A DNA stretch of 64,000 nt from Paenibacillus vietnamensis (GTDB lineage: Bacteria > Bacillota > Bacilli > Paenibacillales > Paenibacillaceae): the NCBI RefSeq assembly GCF_020169515.1, contig NZ_JAHMHW010000005.1:248001-312000 (forward strand). Reading direction: 5' to 3'. The translations under genes were made by a program, and so were the position numbers. Positions 1 to 8,584 of this stretch are shown here, in pieces. The notes beneath the pieces are model-generated. The model ran no database searches. It had not been told where the DNA came from and was given only the letters and a program-made list of their open reading frames with translations. Each line of letters starts with the position of its first letter. Position 1 is the first letter of the stretch.

Positions 1-1
1 G

Positions 2-520
2 ATCGTCGCCGATACGGAAGCGGAGGCGCGCGATATCGAGGAGGAGCTGCATTCGCTGGTGGATACGAAAAAAGCGCTCAGCAGCCTGTCGGAGCGGTTT
101 ACGGTGGATTTGAACGATTATGACCTGGATGACCCGGTGCCGCTCGACAAAGCGAAGCCAGCTGAGGAGTTTAACGGGATACGAAGCCGGCAGGAGGTTA
201 TTATCGACGCCGCCCGCCGCGAAAGCTTCACGATCCGTCAGCTGCTGTACCGCAGCAACGGAGGCCACGGGCATATCACCTTTACCGGCTCGGTGCTCCA
301 AACGGCCGACCTGATCGAGAAGTGGGTCAAAAACCATGCCTCGGACGGCTTCAACGTGCTGCCGCAGCTGTTTCCGACCGGGCTGGAAACGTTCGTGGAC
401 AAGGTCATTCCCGAATTGCAGAACCGCGGGTTATTCCGGACCGAGTATGAAGGAACGACGCTTCGCGATAGCCTCGGACTCAAGCGCCGTGCGAATACGC
501 GGCATTTGCAGAACATTTAA
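2..520 (+). CDS. NtaA/SnaA-type FMN-dependent monooxygenase, C-terminal part (cut by window edge)
   Basis: The reading frame is open from base 2, so the gene starts before the window; about 172 residues are visible. They match the C-terminal third of the complete homologue at 11970-13334 almost position for position: the helix beginning VADTEAEARDIEEE, the YDLDDPVPLDKAKP segment, then HGHITFTGS and the conserved family ending FVDKVIPELQNRGLFRTEYEG. Family knowledge: these luciferase-like enzymes use FMNH2 and O2 to open C-S or C-N bonds in small organic compounds such as nitrilotriacetate or sulfur heterocycles, and act in the cytoplasm with a separate flavin reductase. The substrate cannot be read from sequence. 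It begins a series of paralogues running to 13.3 kb. Confidence 0.9.
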   Translation: MVADTEAEARDIEEELHSLVDTKKALSSLSERFTVDLNDYDLDDPVPLDKAKPAEEFNGIRSRQEVIIDAARRESFTIRQLLYRSNGGHGHITFTGSVLQTADLIEKWVKNHASDGFNVLPQLFPTGLETFVDKVIPELQNRGLFRTEYEGTTLRDSLGLKRRANTRHLQNI

Positions 521-917
521 AGTATGGAGAGAGAGAGTTGCCCTTAGAGCATCCGCCGAACTGCGGAGAAAGAGCTGCACACAGAGTATTCACTAACTTT
601 GCGGAGAAAGAGCTGCTCTTCGAGCATCTTAACCTGAGTAAGAGGCATCGCTGCTGTTTTAACTGGATTCAATGCTTTTATTTAATGCGAAAATCGCATG
701 ATTCTGGAAATGGATGGATTTAATGTGTCTAATTCGATCGTTTTTTCCTCAACCAGCTGTTTTCCATAAATTAGATGTAGAAAATCCAGCTATTTTTTGA
801 GTGCAAGGCGAATCATCGGGATTTGCTGTAGGAATTCCAGTTATTTTGCAGCCTCACCGGAAGCTTCCGGCCGAGCAACAAATTTTGTGCAAAGAAAGAA
901 GAAACGAGGGGGATACG
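521..917. repeat. Intergenic region with short repeats and a palindrome
   Basis: No convincing gene is seen. A 17-bp direct repeat (TGCGGAGAAAGAGCTGC) occurs at 562-578 and 600-616. Several degenerate pieces related to the AACTGGATT / AATCCAGTTATTT words of the hairpin element at 48.1 kb lie around 660-845. A perfect 14-bp palindrome, CCGGAAGCTTCCGG, is at 857-870, about 50 bp before the next gene. An open frame running back from the next gene to about 801 has no ribosome binding site. Confidence 0.6.
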
Positions 918-2300
918 ATGAGAAAGAAACGTCTAGCTTCAGCCATCATCCTGTTAACTTTATTTGCCACCGCCTGCGGAGGCGGAAACGGGGCACCCGC
1001 AGAGACGGACAAAGCCGCTAACAACTCCACGGAAGCACCGGCGAAGGATGCGGACGCTCCGGCGGGAGAATTCAAGAAGCTCGGCGACGAGCCGCTCACG
1101 CTGACCTTTTACAGCAACGGAGCTACTTTTACGGACGTTGAATTTGAAACGATGATCGCAGGTCCGATTCACGCAAAATATCCGAATGTTACGATCGAGC
1201 GCATTACGCCGGCCGCAACGACGACGCCGGAAGAGGTTCTGTCCACACACGTGCCCGACATCCTGTTCAGCAGCGTGTCGCAGCGTCTTGTCCGGACGGG
1301 GGCGTTCGAGGATTTGCGAGAGCTGATCAAGAGGCACAACTTTGACGAAAGCCGGCTCAAGCCGATCGCTTACAACTACATCAAAGAAATAACGAAAGGA
1401 AAAGGCGATCAAATTTATGCGCTGCCGTTCAACGTCAACCAGCACGTTTTGTATTACAACAAGGATATATTCGATAAGTTTGGCGTCCCATACCCTACGG
1501 AGAAGCAGATGAGCTGGGATGAAGCCGTCGAGCTCGGCAAGCAGCTGACCCGGACGGAAAACGGCGTCAATTACATCGGGCTGGTCGTCGATAATTTAAC
1601 AGGCTTGTCCAAGTCGCTCGGGCTGCCTTATTTGAACCGCGAGACCGGAGATGCCGCTATCGATACGCCGGAATGGCGGAGAGTGTTCGAGCAGCTGAAG
1701 GAAATTTACGAAATTCCGGGTTATGTCGCTCCGGACGGCACCTGGAATTGGAATCGCGACAACTTCATGAAGGACCAGAACATCGCCATGCGCGCCGCCT
1801 GGCTGGCCAACATGGTAGGCCCGCTGGAGGAGCTTCGCCAGCAGGGCGTCGAGTTCAACTGGGATATCGCGCCGGTACCTAACTTCAGCGACCAGCTTGG
1901 GAAAACGAGGGAAGCCCAAATCCACTCCATTTCCATCAACAGCCAAAGCAAGCATAAGGATGAAGCGTTCCAGGTGCTCGCGGAAATCTTGTCGGATGAA
2001 GGCCAGCGTATCATTGCGAGAAACGGCCGCGTTCCGTCTGTTATCAATCCGGAGCTGGAGAAGGAGTATGGAGCCGACATTCCGGTGCTGCAAGGGAAAA
2101 CCGTCCAGAACGTGTTTATCGGGGAGCCGATCCAGGAGCATTACCAGCATCCGTACGAACCCGAGATCAGCAAAAGGCTGACCGAGGCGGCAGAAGATTT
2201 GGCGGTGAAGGGTCTCGACGTTAACTCGGCGATCCGCAAAGCAACGGAGGCGATTAACAAGGACGTCGAAACGCTGAGAACGACTTTGGGGCAATATTAA
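918..2300 (+). CDS. Family-1 extracellular solute-binding lipoprotein (paralogue 1)
   Basis: A 460-residue lipoprotein: basic N-terminus, hydrophobic stretch and lipobox ending at Cys20 (FATAC), then a Gly/Ala/Asp-rich linker and a periplasmic-binding fold of the ABC sugar-type family 1. The start is ATG 918, preceded by GAGGGGG; an upstream in-frame extension lacks a binding site and would destroy the signal peptide. It should be anchored outside the membrane and hand a small ligand to an importer, yet no permease or ATPase gene is nearby. The monooxygenase gene begins 24 bases downstream, so the two are almost certainly co-transcribed. It is closely similar to the proteins at 3812 and 6752. 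The ligand is unknown; context suggests an organosulfur or amine compound rather than a sugar. Confidence 0.9.
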   Translation: MRKKRLASAIILLTLFATACGGGNGAPAETDKAANNSTEAPAKDADAPAGEFKKLGDEPLTLTFYSNGATFTDVEFETMIAGPIHAKYPNVTIERITPAATTTPEEVLSTHVPDILFSSVSQRLVRTGAFEDLRELIKRHNFDESRLKPIAYNYIKEITKGKGDQIYALPFNVNQHVLYYNKDIFDKFGVPYPTEKQMSWDEAVELGKQLTRTENGVNYIGLVVDNLTGLSKSLGLPYLNRETGDAAIDTPEWRRVFEQLKEIYEIPGYVAPDGTWNWNRDNFMKDQNIAMRAAWLANMVGPLEELRQQGVEFNWDIAPVPNFSDQLGKTREAQIHSISINSQSKHKDEAFQVLAEILSDEGQRIIARNGRVPSVINPELEKEYGADIPVLQGKTVQNVFIGEPIQEHYQHPYEPEISKRLTEAAEDLAVKGLDVNSAIRKATEAINKDVETLRTTLGQY

Positions 2301-2324
2301 TCGAAAGCTGGAGGGGATTGTGAA

Positions 2325-3650
2325 ATGAGCTCTAAGCAACGCAGGCTTCACCTTAACGCCTTTTTGTTCGGGACCGGCCATCATGAAGCTTCCTGGCGGC
2401 TTCCGGAAGCGGCGCCCGAACGCAACCTGGATTTTAACCATTTGCTGCAAATTGTGCAAACGGCGGAACGCGGCTTGCTGGATTCCGTCTTCCTCGCGGA
2501 CGGTTATGTGGGCCGCTCCAATAAGCTTGAGCCGTTCACGGAGCTGTCGGCCCTGGCGAGCCTGACGAAGCATATCGGATTAATTGCAACGGTCGGAACG
2601 ACCTACAACGAGCCTTTCCACGTCGCCCGGAAATTCGCTTCGCTCGACCATATCAGCAAGGGCCGTGCCGGCTGGAACATTGTGACGGGGGCCGGCTCGG
2701 CCGCGCACAACTTCGGCAGGGAGGAGCATCCCGAGCATTCTCTTCGCTATGAGGAAGCGGAGGAATTCGTCGACGTCGTGAAGCAGCTGTGGGACAGCTG
2801 GGAGGATGACGCGGTCATTAACGACAAAGCCTCCGGCACCCGAATTATAAAGAACAAGGTTCGGCCGATCGATTACAAAGGAAAATATTATTCGGTGAAG
2901 GGGCCGCTGAACATCGCGCGTCCGCCTCAAGGTTATCCGGTGCTGGTGCAGGCCGGCTCGTCCGAAAGCGGCAAGGAGTTTGCGGCGAAAACGGCTGAGG
3001 TTATTTTTACCGCCCACCAAAGCATTGGAAGCGCACAGGCCTTTTACACAGATGTGAAGTCCAGGCTCCCGAAATACGGGAGAACGGCCGATCAGCTGAA
3101 AATATTGCCGGGCATTAGCCCGATTCTGGCGGATACGTTGAAAGAAGCCGGAGAGCTCGAAGAGCAGCTGTTTGAGCTGGTTGATAAAGACGGGGCTGTC
3201 AGACGGTTGTCCGAGCGGCTTGGCATCGACCTGTCGGAGCAACCGCTCGATAAGCCGTTGTCGCTTGCCGGAGTCCGCGAAACGGAGGAGGTTAACGGCA
3301 ACAAAAGCCGCCATCAGCTCATACTGGACCTTGTTCGCGACGAAAATTTAACACTGAAGCAGCTAATTAACCGTTTGGCCGGAGCAAGGGGGCATTTTAC
3401 CTTTACCGGTACTCCGCTTCAGCTGGCCGATGCGATCGAGCTGTGGTTCCTGAACGGGGCTGCGGACGGCTTTAATGTCATGCCGCAAATTTATCCCGGC
3501 GGGCTGGATATTTTCGTGGATAAGGTCATTCCGGAGCTGCAGAACCGCGGCTTGTTCCGGACTGAATATGAAGGAGCCACCCTGAGGGAAAATCTCGGCC
3601 TGGCAAGACCGGCGAATGCGGTATTTGTGGCCGCAGATCAGCTGGGCTAG
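2325..3650 (+). CDS. NtaA/SnaA/DszA-family FMN-dependent monooxygenase
   Basis: 441 residues, the usual length for the FMN-dependent nitrilotriacetate monooxygenase family within the bacterial luciferase superfamily. Visible family landmarks are FLFGTGHHEASWR near the N-terminus, AERGLLDSVFLADG, the KHIGLIATVGTTYNEPFHVA strand, RAGWNIVTG, the GYPVLVQAGSSESG phosphate/flavin-binding segment and the C-terminal FTFTGTPLQLADAIELWF and NRGLFRTEYEG. It is expected to oxidise a small organic substrate using FMNH2 supplied by a partner reductase. It lies 24 bases after the binding-protein gene at 918, with GGAGGGG before the ATG. It is about four-fifths identical by eye to the enzyme at 5387 and less like the one at 11970. 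Substrate unknown. Confidence 0.93.
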   Translation: MSSKQRRLHLNAFLFGTGHHEASWRLPEAAPERNLDFNHLLQIVQTAERGLLDSVFLADGYVGRSNKLEPFTELSALASLTKHIGLIATVGTTYNEPFHVARKFASLDHISKGRAGWNIVTGAGSAAHNFGREEHPEHSLRYEEAEEFVDVVKQLWDSWEDDAVINDKASGTRIIKNKVRPIDYKGKYYSVKGPLNIARPPQGYPVLVQAGSSESGKEFAAKTAEVIFTAHQSIGSAQAFYTDVKSRLPKYGRTADQLKILPGISPILADTLKEAGELEEQLFELVDKDGAVRRLSERLGIDLSEQPLDKPLSLAGVRETEEVNGNKSRHQLILDLVRDENLTLKQLINRLAGARGHFTFTGTPLQLADAIELWFLNGAADGFNVMPQIYPGGLDIFVDKVIPELQNRGLFRTEYEGATLRENLGLARPANAVFVAADQLG

Positions 3651-3741
3651 CGAAAAAATAGAAATAGAAATAGAGGATTGGAGTCAAGGAGAAAAAAGGT
3701 TCGTTCTGTCATAACGTTGCTCGGATGAAAAATCGACCCGA

Positions 3742-3774
3742 TAGCCGGAGATTGCCAATAGGCAGCTCCGGCTA
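3742..3774 (+). promoter_or_regulatory. Leader hairpin 1 (related to the leader terminators at 5.3 and 9.9 kb)
   Basis: A perfect 9-bp stem (TAGCCGGAG with CTCCGGCTA) with an inner GCC/GGC pair closes a 4-base loop. The following bases are TTTGAG rather than a T-run, so termination here is doubtful. The preceding segment, from ATAACGTTGCTCGGAT at about 3711 through CGACCCGATAG, closely matches the leader of the gene at 5387, so this is a divergent copy of the same leader, placed 38 bases before the binding-protein gene. Confidence 0.55.
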
Positions 3775-3811
3775 TTTGAGTGAGAAAGTCAAAGAAACGG
3801 AGATGGATAGG

Positions 3812-5188
3812 ATGATTAGGAAGCTGGCATTAATCCATATTGTGATGTTGTTTGTTTTTGCCGCAGCTTGCGGCGGTGGTAATCAGGCTCCCGGCACCTC
3901 GGAGCCTGCGGATAACGGAAAACCCGATGCATCTGCCTCAAGAGGCGCTCCTGCGGGCGATTTCAAAAAGCTGGGCGATGAGCCGCTTACGCTTAGCTTC
4001 TACGTAACAAGCGCTACCTTTACGGATGTTGAGTTCGAAGCGATGATTGCAGGCCCGATACATGCCAAATATCCGAATGTGACCATTGAGCGCATTACGC
4101 CGGCCGCCACAACAACGGTGGAGGAAGTGTTATCCACCCACGTTCCGGATATTTTGTTCGGAGCGGTGCGCCAGAACGTATACAGGACGGGCGCTTACCA
4201 GGATCTGCGCGGACTGATCGAGAAGCATAACTTCGATCTGAACCGGCTTAAGCCGGTCGCCATCGAGCAAATCAAGGATTTTACTAAAGGGAAGGGAGAG
4301 GAAATTTTTGCGCTTCCTTTCAACGTGAATCAGCACATTATGTACTACAACAAAGAAATATTCGACCGGTTTGGCGTTCCTTACCCGACGGAGAAGCAGC
4401 TGACCTGGGAGGAAGCGGTTGAGCTTGGCGCGAAGCTGACGCGTACGGAAAACGGCGTGCACTACATCGGCCTTGCGGTCGATAATCTGACCGGCTTGGC
4501 CAAGTCGTTCGGCTTGCCGTACGTGGACCGGGAGTCCGGGCAGGCCGCGATCGATACGCCGGAATGGCGGCGCGTATTCGAGCTCCAGAAGAAAATATTC
4601 GAAACGCATGGTTATGTGACTCCGGAAGGAAATTGGAACTGGAACCGGGACCATTTCATGAAGGATCAGAACATTGCCATGCGGGTATCGTTTCTTGCGA
4701 ATATGGTAGGGCCTCTTGAGGAATTAAGGCAGCAAGGCGTCGAGTTTAACTGGGACATCGCGCCAGCTCCGAACTTCGAAGACCAGCTTGGCAAAACAAG
4801 GGAAGCCCAAATACACGCGATTGCGATTAACAGTCAAAGCGCTCACAAGGACGAGGCGTTTCAGGTGCTTGCCGAAATCTTATCCGATGAGGGCCAGCGA
4901 ATTATTGCCAAAAACGGCCGCGTCCCGGCGATCATCAATCCGGAGCTGAATAAGGATTACGGTGCGGATATTCCGGTTTTACAGGGCAAAAATGTGCAAA
5001 ATGTGTTTATCGGGGAGCCTCTTCAGGATCATTACGTTCACCCGTATGAAGCGGAAATCAGCAAAAGGCTGACCGAGGCGGCCGAGGATATGGCGGTGAA
5101 CGGCCTCGACGTCAACTCGGCGATCCGCAAGGCAACGGAAGCGATCAACAAGGATGTCGAAACGCTGAAAACGACTCTGGGACAGTAG
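3812..5188 (+). CDS. Family-1 extracellular solute-binding lipoprotein (paralogue 2)
   Basis: 458 residues with a lipoprotein signal ending at Cys20 (FAAAC). ATG 3812 is preferred because GGAG lies 9 bases before it and it gives a short signal peptide the same length as in the two paralogues; ATG 3803 is possible, and a further upstream extension runs through the leader hairpin. From the KKLGDEPLTL segment onward it tracks the paralogues at 918 and 6752 almost without gaps, including WNWNRD and FKMKDQNIAMR-like positions and the end NKDVETLKTTLGQ. It is a single gene flanked by leader hairpins, with no permease or ATPase beside it. Ligand unknown. Confidence 0.88.
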   Translation: MIRKLALIHIVMLFVFAAACGGGNQAPGTSEPADNGKPDASASRGAPAGDFKKLGDEPLTLSFYVTSATFTDVEFEAMIAGPIHAKYPNVTIERITPAATTTVEEVLSTHVPDILFGAVRQNVYRTGAYQDLRGLIEKHNFDLNRLKPVAIEQIKDFTKGKGEEIFALPFNVNQHIMYYNKEIFDRFGVPYPTEKQLTWEEAVELGAKLTRTENGVHYIGLAVDNLTGLAKSFGLPYVDRESGQAAIDTPEWRRVFELQKKIFETHGYVTPEGNWNWNRDHFMKDQNIAMRVSFLANMVGPLEELRQQGVEFNWDIAPAPNFEDQLGKTREAQIHAIAINSQSAHKDEAFQVLAEILSDEGQRIIAKNGRVPAIINPELNKDYGADIPVLQGKNVQNVFIGEPLQDHYVHPYEAEISKRLTEAAEDMAVNGLDVNSAIRKATEAINKDVETLKTTLGQ

Positions 5189-5224
5189 GGAGAGCGAAAT
5201 TCATCAGGAGTGTAAAAAACATCA

Positions 5225-5253
5225 TTGACAAAAACAATCGAAAAGTGATAAAT
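5225..5253 (+). promoter_or_regulatory. Sigma-A-type promoter for the 5387-8146 operon
   Basis: A consensus -35 box TTGACA (5225-5230) is followed after exactly 17 bases by ATAAAT (5248-5253). Transcription would start near 5260 and run through the leader terminator at 5310-5345 before reaching the monooxygenase gene, so expression probably depends on read-through. Confidence 0.75.
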
Positions 5254-5309
5254 TCATTCACAGAAGTAATACGTATAATCCTATAACATTACTTGGATAT
5301 CGACCGGAA

Positions 5310-5346
5310 AGCCGGAGATTGCCTATGGGCAGCTCCGGCTTTTTTC
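5310..5346 (+). terminator. Leader terminator 2 (candidate attenuator before the 5387 gene)
   Basis: The stem AGCCGGAG / CTCCGGCT (5310-5317 and 5333-5340), with an inner GCC/GGC pair, is followed by TTTTTTC, a complete intrinsic terminator. It lies downstream of the promoter at 5225 and upstream of the ATG at 5387. The short palindrome CCGG-N4-CCGG (5304-5315) overlaps the ascending arm, so a weak alternative pairing exists. It could also serve the upstream gene at 3812-5188, but the promoter position and the related copy at 9.9 kb favour a leader role. Confidence 0.7.
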
Positions 5347-5386
5347 TTTTTCATTTCTGGCAGATCAAATTGGGAGGGGATAACAA

Positions 5387-6709
5387 ATGAGCAATAAAAG
5401 GCGTCAGCTTCACCTTAACGCATTTCTGTACGGAACCGGTCACCACGAGGCGTCGTGGCGGCTGCCTGAAGCCGCGCCGGAGAGAAATCTGGAGTTTAAC
5501 CATGTGCTGCAAATCGTGCAGACGGCGGAACGCGGGCTGATGGATTCCGTGTTTCTGGCCGACGGTTATTCCGGGCGCTCGAACAAGCTGGAGCCGTTCA
5601 CGGAGCTTTCCGCGCTGGCGAGCCGGACGAAGCATATCGGCCTGATCGCGACGGTTGGCACAACCTACAACGAGCCGTTCCACGTCGCCCGCAAATTCGC
5701 TTCGCTCGACCATATCAGCAAGGGCCGGGCGGGCTGGAACATCGTAACCGGAGCGGGCGACGCGTCCCATAACTTCGGCAGGGAGAGGCATCCCGAGCAT
5801 GCGCTCCGCTACGAGGAGGCGGACGAGTTCACGGAGGTCGCCAAGCAGCTTTGGGACAGTTGGGAGGATGATGCGGTCGTGAACGACAAAGCTGCAGGAC
5901 TCCATATCGATCAGGACAAGGTGCACACGATCGATTACAAAGGCAAATATTACTCTGTGAAGGGGCCGCTTAACATTGCAAGGCCGCCGCAGGGTTATCC
6001 GGTGCTGGTGCAGGCCGGCTCGTCAGAGAGCGGTAAGGAGTTTGCGGCGAAAACGGCGGAGCTTATTTTTACGGCTCATCAAAGCATCGAGAGCGCCCAA
6101 GCGTTCTACAAGGACGTCAAGTCCAGACTGCCAAAGTACGGGAGAGAAGCCGGCCAGCTGAAAATATTGCCGGGCATCAGCCCGATCCTCGCAGATACGA
6201 TTGAAGAAGCGAAGGAGCTCGAAAATCAGCTGTTCGAATTCGTTAACAAGGATGGGGCCATCAGAAGGCTGTCCGAGCGGCTTGGCATCGACCTGTCGGG
6301 GCATCCGCTTGACGAGACTCTATCGCTGGAAGGAGTCAAGGAAACGGACGAGGTGAACGGACACAAAAGCCGCCACCAGCTCATCCTCGACCTGATCCGG
6401 AACGAGAGCCTGACGCTGAAGCAGCTGGTGAACCGGCTGGCCGGGGCAAGGGGGCATTTTACCTTCACGGGTACGCCGCTACAGCTCGCGGATGTTATCG
6501 AGACCTGGTTTTTGAACGGCGCTGCGGACGGCTTTAACGTCATGCCGCAAATTTATCCGAGCGGGCTCGAAATTTTTGTGGATAAGGTCATTCCCGAGCT
6601 GCAGAACAGGGGATTGTTCCGGACCTCGTACGAAGGCAGGACGCTAAGGGAAAACCTTGGTCTCGCCAGACCGGAGAACGCACTTCGCCAAACGAAGGCT
6701 GTATTGTAA
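5387..6709 (+). CDS. NtaA/SnaA/DszA-family FMN-dependent monooxygenase
   Basis: 440 residues, a close paralogue of the enzyme at 2325 with the same landmarks (GTGHHEASWRLPEAAPERN, AERGLMDSVFLADG, RAGWNIVTG, GYPVLVQAGSSESG, FTFTGTPLQLAD, NRGLFRTSYEG). The C-terminal residue pattern FRTSYEG departs from the FRTEYEG of the other copies. It is predicted to be a cytoplasmic two-component monooxygenase that consumes FMNH2 and O2; substrate unknown. GGGAGGGG precedes the ATG by about 7 bases. The binding-protein gene at 6752 follows after 42 bases, so here the order is monooxygenase then binding protein, the reverse of the 918-3650 unit. Its expression is probably controlled by the leader terminator. 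Confidence 0.93.
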   Translation: MSNKRRQLHLNAFLYGTGHHEASWRLPEAAPERNLEFNHVLQIVQTAERGLMDSVFLADGYSGRSNKLEPFTELSALASRTKHIGLIATVGTTYNEPFHVARKFASLDHISKGRAGWNIVTGAGDASHNFGRERHPEHALRYEEADEFTEVAKQLWDSWEDDAVVNDKAAGLHIDQDKVHTIDYKGKYYSVKGPLNIARPPQGYPVLVQAGSSESGKEFAAKTAELIFTAHQSIESAQAFYKDVKSRLPKYGREAGQLKILPGISPILADTIEEAKELENQLFEFVNKDGAIRRLSERLGIDLSGHPLDETLSLEGVKETDEVNGHKSRHQLILDLIRNESLTLKQLVNRLAGARGHFTFTGTPLQLADVIETWFLNGAADGFNVMPQIYPSGLEIFVDKVIPELQNRGLFRTSYEGRTLRENLGLARPENALRQTKAVL

Positions 6710-6751
6710 GACCACATACATGCACAACTAATCAGGGGAGAGATTACGATC

Positions 6752-8146
6752 ATGAAAAAGCTCACACTAGGCGTTACGTTTTTATTACTGCTGGCTCTTT
6801 TGACGGCATGCGCAAGCAGCGGAAATGGCGGGGGAAATGGGGGCGGAAGCTCTACAGGCAGCACTCCCGATTCGACGAACGCCGAATCTCCGGCTGCAGA
6901 AGAAGCAAATTTCAAAAAACTTGGCGACGAGCCGCTTACGCTGACGTTTTTTAACACGAGCGGCACATTCCCGGACGTTGAATTTCAGACGCTGATTGCC
7001 GATCCGATCAAGAAGAAATACCCTAACGTAACGATTGAGCGGATTACGCCTGCAGCAACGACGACGAATGAAGAGGTGCTGTCTACGCATGTACCAGACA
7101 TCATTTATTCCTCTTCCTCCTCGCACCAGAAAATTATCCGTACCGGCGCGTACGAGGATTTGCGGGAGCTGATCAAGCGCCACCATTTTGACGAAAGCCG
7201 CATCAAGCCGATTTTGTACGATTACATCAAGGATATGACGAAGGGCAAGGGCGACCAGATTTATGCAATACCATTCAACGCGAACCAGCACGTGCTTTAT
7301 TACAACAAGGATATTTTCGATAAATTCGGCGTGGAGTATCCGACGGATAAGCAGCTGACATGGGATGAAGTGCTGGATATTGCAGCGAAGCTGACCCGTA
7401 CCGAAAACGGCGTCAACTATATCGGTTTATCCGTAGACAACCTGACAGGGCTTGCGAGAGGGCTAGGCTTGCCGTACCTTGACCGGGAAACGGGCAACGC
7501 TGCTCTGGATACGGAAGAATGGCGCCGTATATTCGAGCTGAACAAACGGATTTTCGAAATTCCAGGCTACGTCACACCGGACGGAACCTGGAACTGGGGA
7601 CGCGACCAGTTCATGAAGGATCAGAACATTGCTATGCGCGTCACCTGGCTGGCTAACATGGTCGGACCTCTCGAGGAGCTGCGCCAGCAGGGCGTGGAGT
7701 TTAACTGGGATATCGCGCCGGCCCCTAACTTTGAGGACCAGCTCGGCAAGACGAGAGAGGCGCAAATTCACTCGTTGTCCGTGAACAGCCAAAGCAAGCA
7801 TAAGGATGAGGCGTTCCAGGTTATCGCCGAAATTTTGTCGGACGACGGTCAGCGCATTTTGGCCCGCAACGGCCGCGTGCCGGCTATTATTAATCCGGAG
7901 CTGGAGAAGGAGTATGGCCTCGACATTCCGGTGCTGCAGGGCAAATCGGTGCAAAACGTGTTTATCGGCGAGCCGCTTCAGGAGCACTATATTCATCCGT
8001 ACGAGCTCGAAATTACGACGAGGCTGACCGAAGCCGCCGAGGATATGGCCGTCAAAGGGCTCGACGTCAATTCCGCGATCCGCAAGGCGACCGACGCGAT
8101 TAACAAGGACGTCGAGACGCTTAGAACGACGCTGGGAACCCCTTAA
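6752..8146 (+). CDS. Family-1 extracellular solute-binding lipoprotein (paralogue 3)
   Basis: 464 residues; signal peptide and lipobox ending at Cys20 (LLTAC), then a Gly/Ser-rich linker and the same binding-protein body as the copies at 918 and 3812 (FKKLGDEPLTLTFF, ITPAATTT, NWGRDQFMKDQNIAMR, NKDVETLRTTLG). AGGGGAGAG precedes the ATG. It follows the 5387 monooxygenase by 42 bases and is the last gene of that transcript, ahead of a repeat block and a terminator at 8534. As with its paralogues there is no adjoining importer, so it either feeds a distant ABC system or serves a non-transport role such as ligand capture or sensing. Confidence 0.9.
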   Translation: MKKLTLGVTFLLLLALLTACASSGNGGGNGGGSSTGSTPDSTNAESPAAEEANFKKLGDEPLTLTFFNTSGTFPDVEFQTLIADPIKKKYPNVTIERITPAATTTNEEVLSTHVPDIIYSSSSSHQKIIRTGAYEDLRELIKRHHFDESRIKPILYDYIKDMTKGKGDQIYAIPFNANQHVLYYNKDIFDKFGVEYPTDKQLTWDEVLDIAAKLTRTENGVNYIGLSVDNLTGLARGLGLPYLDRETGNAALDTEEWRRIFELNKRIFEIPGYVTPDGTWNWGRDQFMKDQNIAMRVTWLANMVGPLEELRQQGVEFNWDIAPAPNFEDQLGKTREAQIHSLSVNSQSKHKDEAFQVIAEILSDDGQRILARNGRVPAIINPELEKEYGLDIPVLQGKSVQNVFIGEPLQEHYIHPYELEITTRLTEAAEDMAVKGLDVNSAIRKATDAINKDVETLRTTLGTP

Positions 8147-8264
8147 GCAGGAAACTGGCTAGATTAACTTGGTTGTGCTAACTTGATCGTGCTGACTGGA
8201 CTGCACCGAACTGGGCAACACGAACCGGGGAGGACAGCATACACACTTATGTCTCCGTGAGCTG

Positions 8265-8455
8265 CTCTGCTGCATTTTGTGCAGCAGAGAGGGGATGAAT
8301 GGGAGCGGCACGTCGTTCTGCTGCATCTAATGCAGCAGATTCGTGTCTGCATGGCTGTATCGAGCTGTATGCGGACGATTCTGCTGCAGAAGTACAGTCC
8401 GGCACGGCAAAGCCTTATTCATGTCAGGTTTCTGCTGCACTTTCTACAGCAGCCG
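8265..8455 (+). repeat. Four-hairpin intergenic element, copy A (spacing 51-63-51)
   Basis: Four hairpins of the form TCTGCTGCA-loop-TGCAGCAGA begin at about 8265, 8316, 8379 and 8430, giving intervals of 51, 63 and 51 bp. The last is preceded by ATGTCAGGTT, a word shared with the other copies. Loops differ (TTTTG, TCTAA and others), and the third and fourth stems are imperfect. Open frames across it are by-products of the repeat. Confidence 0.8.
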
Positions 8456-8533
8456 TCACGCATGCCGCAGGGGAGGACCTGGCTGAATAAACGCAAGCAG
8501 GATAAAGGTGGACAAATCTAATTAGAACGCAGC

Positions 8534-8566
8534 AAAGGGAGGGCAATTGCCTCTCCCTTTGTTTTG
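8534..8566 (+). terminator. Intrinsic terminator after the 5387-8146 operon
   Basis: AAAGGGAG-GGCAA pairs with TTGCC-(T)-CTCCCTTT, followed by GTTTTG. It lies in the convergent space between the plus-strand operon and the minus-strand oxidoreductase gene and may act for both. Confidence 0.65.
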
Positions 8567-8584
8567 CTGCATGAAGGAGTAACT

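Noticed and set aside
801-917. N-terminal extension of the first solute-binding protein
   Set aside because: It would bury the lipoprotein signal peptide; ATG 918 has a strong ribosome binding site.
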